DNA from: an uncultured Brevinema sp.
GTDB taxonomy: Bacteria; Spirochaetota; Brevinematia; Brevinematales; Brevinemataceae
Direction: 5' to 3'
Assembly: GCA_947036575.1 (NCBI GenBank)
Contig: CAMQSH010000085.1
Span: forward strand, 1 to 7,894
DNA: 7,894 nucleotides
The notes under the pieces: model-generated
Told to the model about the DNA's origin: nothing
Seen by the model: the letters and a program-made list of their open reading frames with translations, nothing else
Database searches by the model: none
Made by a program: the position numbers and the translations under genes
Shown here: piece after piece, positions 6,087 through 7,894 of the stretch
Layout of the letters: each line of letters begins with the position of its first letter
Numbering within the stretch: the first letter of the stretch is position 1

Positions 6087-7283
6087 ATGACTATATTCAA
6101 AAACGCCCTTTTATCTACTAATCAAGTTCAAGATATTCTTGTTGACAATGGCACTATTCAATTAATAAGCTCCCATATTGATAGTCCTACTGATCATATA
6201 ATTGATTGTGAAGGACGATTACTACTCAGTGGGATGATAGATGCTCATGTCCATTTTAGAGATCCTGGATTCCCTCAGAAAGAAGACGCTCTTAGTGGTA
6301 CAAAAGCAGCTTTAAGAGGTGGTGTTACCTCTATATTGGATATGCCCAACACTTTACCTTTGTGTATCAGTGCAGAAGAATTGGCACATAAAAAATCAAT
6401 TTACAAACAAAACACTTATGCAAATTATGGATTTCATTTTGGTGGAGATGCTAGAGATAATTCTCTTCAACTCCCCCACCCTTCACAATATGCAGCATTA
6501 AAAATATTCTTAAACGAAAGTACAGGCTATATGCTCGTTACTGATGATAAAGTGTTAGATAATTTGTTTGCTAAGTCTCATTATATTGCCGTTCATGCTG
6601 AAGGGGAAGCCGTAGAAAAGGCTATTTATTTTGCTAAAAAACATCACAATACCCTTTATCTATGTCATATTTCTCAAGCAGAAGAATTGCAAATTATCAA
6701 ACAAGCGAAAGATCAAAAATTACCTATCTTTGCTGAAGTATGCCCTCATCATATTCTCTTCAACGAAAAAGACACTACCAAGCTCCTAACGATGAAACCT
6801 GGTCTTCGTACTAAAAGAGATCAAGATATGCTCCTCGAAGCTTTAGATAGTGGCTTAATTGATACTTGGGGCACAGATCATGCGCCTCATCTGATTTCCG
6901 AAAAGGAAGCTCAACTCACTTATGGAATACCCGTTATAGAATTTTCTTTGGAACTTTTACTCACCCTCGCAAAACAAATGAATTGGTCTTATCAAAAAAT
7001 CGAGTCTTTGTATTCTAGTATGCCACAAAATATTTTTTCTATAATTAAAAAAGGCAAAATTACTCAAGGTTATGACGCTGATTTTGTTCTTGTAGAACAA
7101 GATACTTCTTATACTATTCAAGAAAAAGATATTATTTCCAAATGTGGCTGGAGTCCTTATGTAGGCAGACAAGTTACATCCAAAATACACAGCACCTATA
7201 TAGGTGGAGAAGAAGTGTATAATGCCCATTCTCAAGAATTCAAAAAATCAAGATATATTAAGGAGCTTTCTTATGACAGATAA
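6087..7283 (+). CDS. pyrC: Dihydroorotase (CAD-like type)
   Basis: This 398-residue zinc amidohydrolase interconverts carbamoyl-aspartate and dihydroorotate. The metal and substrate residues are in place: DAHVHFRDPG (H54, H56, R58), DMPNT (N88), LKIFLNE with K139 as the likely carboxylated bridging lysine, HAEGE (H170), LCHIS (C193, H194), EVCPHH (E217) and TDHAPH (D264, H268). The LK-x-x-LNE motif, the Cys-His pair and a KPGLR loop in place of the NPPLR common in class I bacterial enzymes all resemble the dihydroorotase domain of animal CAD. It is shorter than the usual class I enzyme of about 425 residues. It starts 2 bases after pyrF (AAAGG at 6075-6079) and overlaps pyrE by 11 bases. The tail after KCGWSPYVG forms the small beta-sandwich. 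Other amidohydrolases such as hydantoinase or allantoinase are unlikely, given the motifs and the operon. Confidence 0.95.
   Translation: MTIFKNALLSTNQVQDILVDNGTIQLISSHIDSPTDHIIDCEGRLLLSGMIDAHVHFRDPGFPQKEDALSGTKAALRGGVTSILDMPNTLPLCISAEELAHKKSIYKQNTYANYGFHFGGDARDNSLQLPHPSQYAALKIFLNESTGYMLVTDDKVLDNLFAKSHYIAVHAEGEAVEKAIYFAKKHHNTLYLCHISQAEELQIIKQAKDQKLPIFAEVCPHHILFNEKDTTKLLTMKPGLRTKRDQDMLLEALDSGLIDTWGTDHAPHLISEKEAQLTYGIPVIEFSLELLLTLAKQMNWSYQKIESLYSSMPQNIFSIIKKGKITQGYDADFVLVEQDTSYTIQEKDIISKCGWSPYVGRQVTSKIHSTYIGGEEVYNAHSQEFKKSRYIKELSYDR
7260..7265 (+). promoter_or_regulatory. Ribosome binding site of pyrE
   Basis: AAGGAG lies 7 bases before the ATG at 7273, inside the end of pyrC. It fixes the pyrE start at 7273 rather than at the in-frame ATG at 7204, which would add 23 residues unlike the family and lie deep in pyrC. 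Confidence 0.85.
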
Positions 7284-7893
7284 TGCAAAAAAAATTGCTC
7301 AGGTGCTCTTAACAACCAAAGCCGTAAAATTAAATGTTAAGGATCATTTTGTATATGCGTCAGGGATTAAAAGCCCTATTTATTGTGATAATAGATTTTT
7401 ATTAGGTTTTCCAGAAGCTCGAACAACTATCATTAATGCCTTTTTAGAAAATCCTCTCGTTCAAGAAGCTGACATTATTGCAGGCACTTCAACAGCAGGA
7501 ATTCCTTGGGCTGCTATTATTGCCGACCATCTCAACAAGCCTCTAGCCTATGTGAGAGCAGAAGCTAAGGCTCACGGCGTTGGTAAAACCGTAGAGGGTG
7601 CAGAAGTCACAAACAAAAAAACAATTATCATCGAAGATCTTATTTCTACTGGAGGAAGCTCCAAAAAAGTACTAGATAATTTATTAGCAGAAAATGCATT
7701 AGTCACTGGTATCGTAGCGATATTTTCTTATGAATTTGTAGAAGTTACTACTATTTTTGATAAGACTCCTTGTCAAACTTTGAGTAATTTTTCTACTTTA
7801 TTACAAATAGCTAAAGAAACAAAAATTCTCAGCGAAGAAGAATGTACCATAGCTAGTGCTTGGAATTCTTCCCCACGTACTTGGAAAGTATAA
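7273..7893 (+). CDS. pyrE: Orotate phosphoribosyltransferase
   Basis: This 206-residue enzyme couples orotate to PRPP to give OMP, the substrate of PyrF. The N-terminal hood has YASGIKSPIYCDNR (28-41, with K33). AGTSTAGIPWA (70-80) follows, then the flexible catalytic loop YVRAEAKAHGVGK (93-105, with R95, K99 and H101). The PRPP-binding strand and loop IIIEDLISTGGSS (118-130, acidic pair E121-D122) comes next. Position 96 is alanine where E. coli has lysine; B. subtilis has serine there, so this is probably ordinary variation. The ASGIKSPIYCDNR form is closest to the Bacillus-type enzymes. The gene overlaps pyrC by 11 bases and is complete, ending one base before the window does. Whether the operon continues cannot be seen. 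Confidence 0.96.
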   Translation: MTDNAKKIAQVLLTTKAVKLNVKDHFVYASGIKSPIYCDNRFLLGFPEARTTIINAFLENPLVQEADIIAGTSTAGIPWAAIIADHLNKPLAYVRAEAKAHGVGKTVEGAEVTNKKTIIIEDLISTGGSSKKVLDNLLAENALVTGIVAIFSYEFVEVTTIFDKTPCQTLSNFSTLLQIAKETKILSEEECTIASAWNSSPRTWKV

Positions 7894-7894
7894 A

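Noticed and set aside
6319..6501. 60-codon open frame inside pyrC in another frame
   Set aside because: It is a shadow of pyrC, with no ribosome binding site and no similarity I recognise.
7204..7272. Upstream ATG giving PyrE 23 extra residues
   Set aside because: The extra residues are out-of-frame pyrC sequence, and AAGGAG at 7260-7265 points to the ATG at 7273.

Overview
The window carries one strand of tightly packed pyrimidine (UMP) biosynthesis genes, all on the + strand: carB (5' end missing), pyrB, pyrK, pyrD, a broken DinB-family gene, pyrF, pyrC and pyrE. The DNA is AT-rich and every intact gene ends in TAA. The PyrD/PyrK pair (NAD-linked class 1B dihydroorotate dehydrogenase) is typical of low-GC Firmicutes and other anaerobic lineages such as spirochaetes and fusobacteria. 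The sequence alone does not place the organism more precisely.

Layout: bases 2-4755 hold carB-pyrB-pyrK-pyrD with 1-, 1- and 8-base overlaps. Bases 4756-5385 interrupt the pathway. This stretch holds a DinB-family reading frame with a good ribosome binding site but an in-frame TAA about 70% of the way along, then 112 bases of non-coding DNA. Bases 5386-7893 hold pyrF-pyrC-pyrE, with a 2-base gap and then an 11-base overlap. Apart from carA, which would be expected upstream, the cluster covers every step from carbamoyl phosphate to UMP. CarB makes carbamoyl phosphate, PyrB carbamoyl-aspartate, PyrC dihydroorotate, PyrD/PyrK orotate, PyrE OMP and PyrF UMP. The close spacing suggests one transcript with translational coupling. 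No leader, attenuator or PyrR site is visible, because the operon start lies outside the window.

The unusual part is the pyrD-pyrF junction. A 23-base stretch near the 3' end of pyrD (4714-4736) recurs as a perfect inverted copy at 5311-5333, and the adjoining 13 bases (4735-4747) recur as a perfect direct copy at 5345-5357. Together they bracket the DinB-family gene. Repeats this long are not expected by chance in a window of this size. They mark the DinB segment as an inserted or rearranged cassette, possibly invertible or processed as RNA. The DinB gene also differs from its neighbours in codon choice.
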